From: Halogeometricum sp. S3BR5-2
Lineage (GTDB): Archaea > Halobacteriota > Halobacteria > Halobacteriales > Haloferacaceae
NCBI RefSeq assembly: GCF_031624635.1
Contig: NZ_JAMQOQ010000003.1
Location: forward strand, 186,001-250,000
DNA length: 64,000 nucleotides
Reading direction: 5' to 3'
Shown: positions 61,967-64,000 of the stretch, piece by piece
Layout of the letters: every line of letters starts with the position of its first letter
Position numbering within the stretch: position 1 is the first letter of the stretch
Program-made: the position numbers and the translations under genes
The notes under the pieces: model-generated
The model's input: only the letters and a program-made list of their open reading frames with translations
Databases searched by the model: none
What the model was told of the DNA's origin: nothing

Positions 61967-63220
61967 ATGGCGCTGTTCGAGCGGGACAACGACATCTATC
62001 GGGACCGGGATGCGCTACGGGAGGATTATCAGCCCGAGCAGTTGGTCGGTCGAGACGAGGAACTCCGAACGTACCAGGCGGCGCTCCAACCCGTCATCAA
62101 CGGCGAGCAACCGAACAACATCTTCCTGTACGGCAAGACCGGCGTCGGCAAGACGGCCGCGACGAAGTACCTCCTCGCACACCTCCGAGAGGACGCCGCG
62201 CAGTACGACGACATCGACCTCTCGGTCACCTTTCTCAACTGCGACGGTCTCACCAGTTCCTATCAGATCGCCACCCGCCTCGTCAACAGCCTCCGCTCGG
62301 AGTCGAACCAGATATCCACGACGGGGTACCCTCTCGCGTCCGTCTACGAGATGCTCTGGGAGGAACTGGACGACCGGGCGGGCAGCGTCCTCGTCGTCCT
62401 CGACGAGATAGACCACGTCAACGACGACAGCATCCTCTATCAACTCCCCCGCGCCCGCGCGAACGGTAACCTCGAAGTCGCCAAGATCGGTCTCATCGGC
62501 ATCTCGAACGACTTCTCCTTCCGCGACGACCTCTCGCCGAAAGTCAAGAGTTCGCTGTGCGAACAGGAGATTCACTTCCCCGCCTACAACGCCGAGAACC
62601 TCCGCGCCATCCTCCAACAGCGCGCCGAAGTCGCCTTCCACGAGGGCGTCCTCTCCGAGGAGGTCATCCCGCTGTGCGCCGCCTACGGTGCGAAGGACGC
62701 CGGTGACGCCCGCCAATCCATCGACCTCCTGATGAAGGCGGGCGACCTGGCGCGCGACGAGGAGACCGACTCCATCGAGGAGAGCCACGTCCGCCGCGGC
62801 CGTCGCGCGCTCGAACGCGGCCGCATCAAAGAGGGAATCAACGGGCTCACGGAACACGGCCACCTCGTCCTCTACGCGCTCCTCACCCTAGACCTGGAGG
62901 GCGAGACTCCCATCCGCTCGCGCGACGTCCGCCCCCGCTACACGCGCTTCGCCGAACTCGCCAACCGCGACCCCCTCGTCCCCCGTCGAATGAGAGACCA
63001 TCTGAGCGAACTCGCCATGCTGGGCATCGTCTCCGTCACCGAACGGAACGAGGGGCGGCGCGGCGGGACCTACCGGGAGTACGCGCTCGACATGGACGTC
63101 GAACTCATCCTCTCGGCGATGGCCGACACCGTCGAACTCGTCGGCGTCCACGACAGCATCAACTCCTACGTCGACGGCGACGACGAACCGACGACGCTCG
63201 AGGATTTCCACGGCGCGTAG
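61967..63220 (+). CDS. orc: Orc1/Cdc6 family replication initiator
   Basis: A 417-residue AAA+ origin-binding ATPase. I use ATG 61967 (MALFERDNDIYRDRDALRED), a typical Orc N-terminus; a GTG six bases earlier is possible. Walker A is GKTGVGKT (residues 56-63), Walker B VLVVLDEIDHV, sensor 1 GISNDFSF, sensor 2 region DAGDARQSIDLLMKAG. A C-terminal winged helix (about residues 330-405, with GTYREYAL wing) contacts DNA. It is flanked on both sides by 20-bp boxes and so defines an origin. Many haloarchaeal replicons carry their own orc with matching boxes. Confidence 0.96.
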   Translation: MALFERDNDIYRDRDALREDYQPEQLVGRDEELRTYQAALQPVINGEQPNNIFLYGKTGVGKTAATKYLLAHLREDAAQYDDIDLSVTFLNCDGLTSSYQIATRLVNSLRSESNQISTTGYPLASVYEMLWEELDDRAGSVLVVLDEIDHVNDDSILYQLPRARANGNLEVAKIGLIGISNDFSFRDDLSPKVKSSLCEQEIHFPAYNAENLRAILQQRAEVAFHEGVLSEEVIPLCAAYGAKDAGDARQSIDLLMKAGDLARDEETDSIEESHVRRGRRALERGRIKEGINGLTEHGHLVLYALLTLDLEGETPIRSRDVRPRYTRFAELANRDPLVPRRMRDHLSELAMLGIVSVTERNEGRRGGTYREYALDMDVELILSAMADTVELVGVHDSINSYVDGDDEPTTLEDFHGA

Positions 63221-63245
63221 ACCTCGACGGCTCCTCGCGACGCAG

Positions 63246-63265
63246 TACCGCGGACACGGCGGTGT
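63246..63265 (+). repeat. Origin box copy downstream of orc (three mismatches)
   Basis: TACCGCGGACACGGCGGTGT keeps the GCGGACACGG core with three differences. It lies 25 bases after the orc stop. Confidence 0.65.
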
Positions 63266-63293
63266 CGGACGCTGCCGTCAGAAGGGGAGCCGA

Positions 63294-63313
63294 ACACCAC
63301 CGTGTCCGCTGTT
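63294..63313 (-). repeat. Origin box copy downstream of orc (perfect)
   Basis: ACACCACCGTGTCCGCTGTT, exact; together with the 63246 copy it forms an inverted pair on the right of the orc gene. Confidence 0.85.
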
Positions 63314-63443
63314 TCTTCGCGGGCCGACATTCCCGACGTCGAACGGATGTTTGCGCTGCCCCCACACCGCTCGACCCGTATCCGTCCGCACTCGACACCG
63401 GCGCGTCCGCCGTTCGAGCGAGCGGGGGAGACGCCCGTCCGGT

Positions 63444-64000
63444 TTACGCCCGCCGGCGCGCGAACGCGGCGGCCCCGAGGAGCACCGAGAGCAGCGCCGC
63501 GACCGGACCGAACCCGGGCGTTCCCGAGTTCGTCTCGCCGGTCGGAGTCGACTCGGCGCCGGCTTCGACCGCCGTGTCGGTCGCGTCGCCGGTTGACGCG
63601 GCCGTCTCCGCGCTTCCGCCGTCGCTCTCTCCGGCACCGGTCCCGCTGCCATCAGCGGTCGTCTGAGCCGTCGATACCGACGATCCGCCGTCGTTCTCGA
63701 CCGATTCGTTCGCGGTCGTCGCGTTCGTGACCGTCACGTTCCCGACGACCCCGCCACCGAGCGACAGTTCGTGGGTCCCGGGCTCCTCGAAGGTGTGCGA
63801 GAGCGTCACCGTCTCGCTGGCTCCCGCTTCGAGCGAGAGTTCGCGGGCGTCGACCGTCTCGCCGTCGACCGTGAGGTTGACGGCGGTCGTGCCGTCTGCC
63901 TCGCCGACGTTGTCGACGACCGCCGAGGCGTTCACCTCGTCGCCGACCGACGCGTTCGTCGCGGAGAGCGTCGCGTTCGATAGCTCGAAGGCGGCCGTCC
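63444..64000 (-). CDS. PGF-CTERM surface protein with CARDB-like domain, partial
   Basis: The C-terminal 185 residues or so of a secreted protein whose frame stays open to the window edge. NASVGDEVNASAVVDNVGEADG, then TAVNLTVDGETVDARELSL, is a CARDB-type beta-sandwich. A Ser/Thr/Gly-rich stalk follows, then TPGFGPVAALLSVLLGAAAFARRRA, a PGF-CTERM archaeosortase signal. Sequons (NAT, NES, NAS) suggest glycosylation. The N-terminal function is outside the window. Confidence 0.88.
   Translation of the reverse strand, partial: TAAFELSNATLSATNASVGDEVNASAVVDNVGEADGTTAVNLTVDGETVDARELSLEAGASETVTLSHTFEEPGTHELSLGGGVVGNVTVTNATTANESVENDGGSSVSTAQTTADGSGTGAGESDGGSAETAASTGDATDTAVEAGAESTPTGETNSGTPGFGPVAALLSVLLGAAAFARRRA

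Overview
The window is haloarchaeal DNA. Coding is dense, third codon positions are almost all G or C, proteins are very acidic, and there are Tat and lipobox signals, PGF-CTERM surface proteins, an Orc1/Cdc6 initiator, RdfA and an archaea-specific SMC-related protein. The gene set (csg-like S-layer protein, RdfA pair, iuc/dat/ddc siderophore operon) suggests the family Haloferacaceae, but the genus cannot be read from the sequence. An Orc gene with its own origin boxes, a ParA locus and many accessory genes suggest a megaplasmid or secondary chromosome; this is inference.

Layout. 0-11 kb: mixed housekeeping and accessory genes (M50 protease cut by the window edge, luciferase-like protein, MoaD-like protein, TetR-MATE pair, DUF4397 lipoprotein, SDR, MFS, MsrA, class V aminotransferase, polyol dehydrogenase). 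11.8-22.8 kb: acyl-CoA metabolism (AMP-ligase, two acyl-CoA dehydrogenases, an APH-type kinase, two SDRs, an Lrp-like regulator) with an ABC exporter inside. The kinase plus dehydrogenase pair resembles a split ACAD10/11 or LvaA/LvaC system for 4-hydroxy acids. 22.9-25.5 kb: a soluble chemotaxis transducer fused to a UgpB-like binding protein. 25.7-41.3 kb: aldo-keto reductase, a Met/Glu-repeat lipoprotein, a calcium-repeat membrane protein with a cytoplasmic DNA-binding domain, SDR, a large hybrid histidine kinase, a secreted subtilase, a Na/Ca exchanger, SprT-like and M20 hydrolases, and a SOUL protein.

41.3-50.3 kb: a six-gene, tightly overlapping operon for a schizokinen/rhizobactin-type hydroxamate siderophore. 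It is preceded by three palindromic iron boxes and a 24-codon leader ORF. 50.9-53.4 kb: an AT-rich repeat-bearing region, then ParA and a small acidic partner, which reads as a partition locus. 53.5-57.4 kb: a small wHTH regulator and a csg-like surface glycoprotein with a long AT-rich upstream region. 57.4-63.3 kb: ASRP (SMC-like), RdfA, an IS630-type HTH protein, then an origin with several 20-bp boxes (consensus AACAGCGGACACGGTGGTGT) around the Orc1/Cdc6 gene. One perfect extra copy of this box sits about 31 kb away at 30.43 kb. The window ends inside another PGF-CTERM protein.

No rRNA, tRNA, CRISPR array or complete insertion sequence was recognised.
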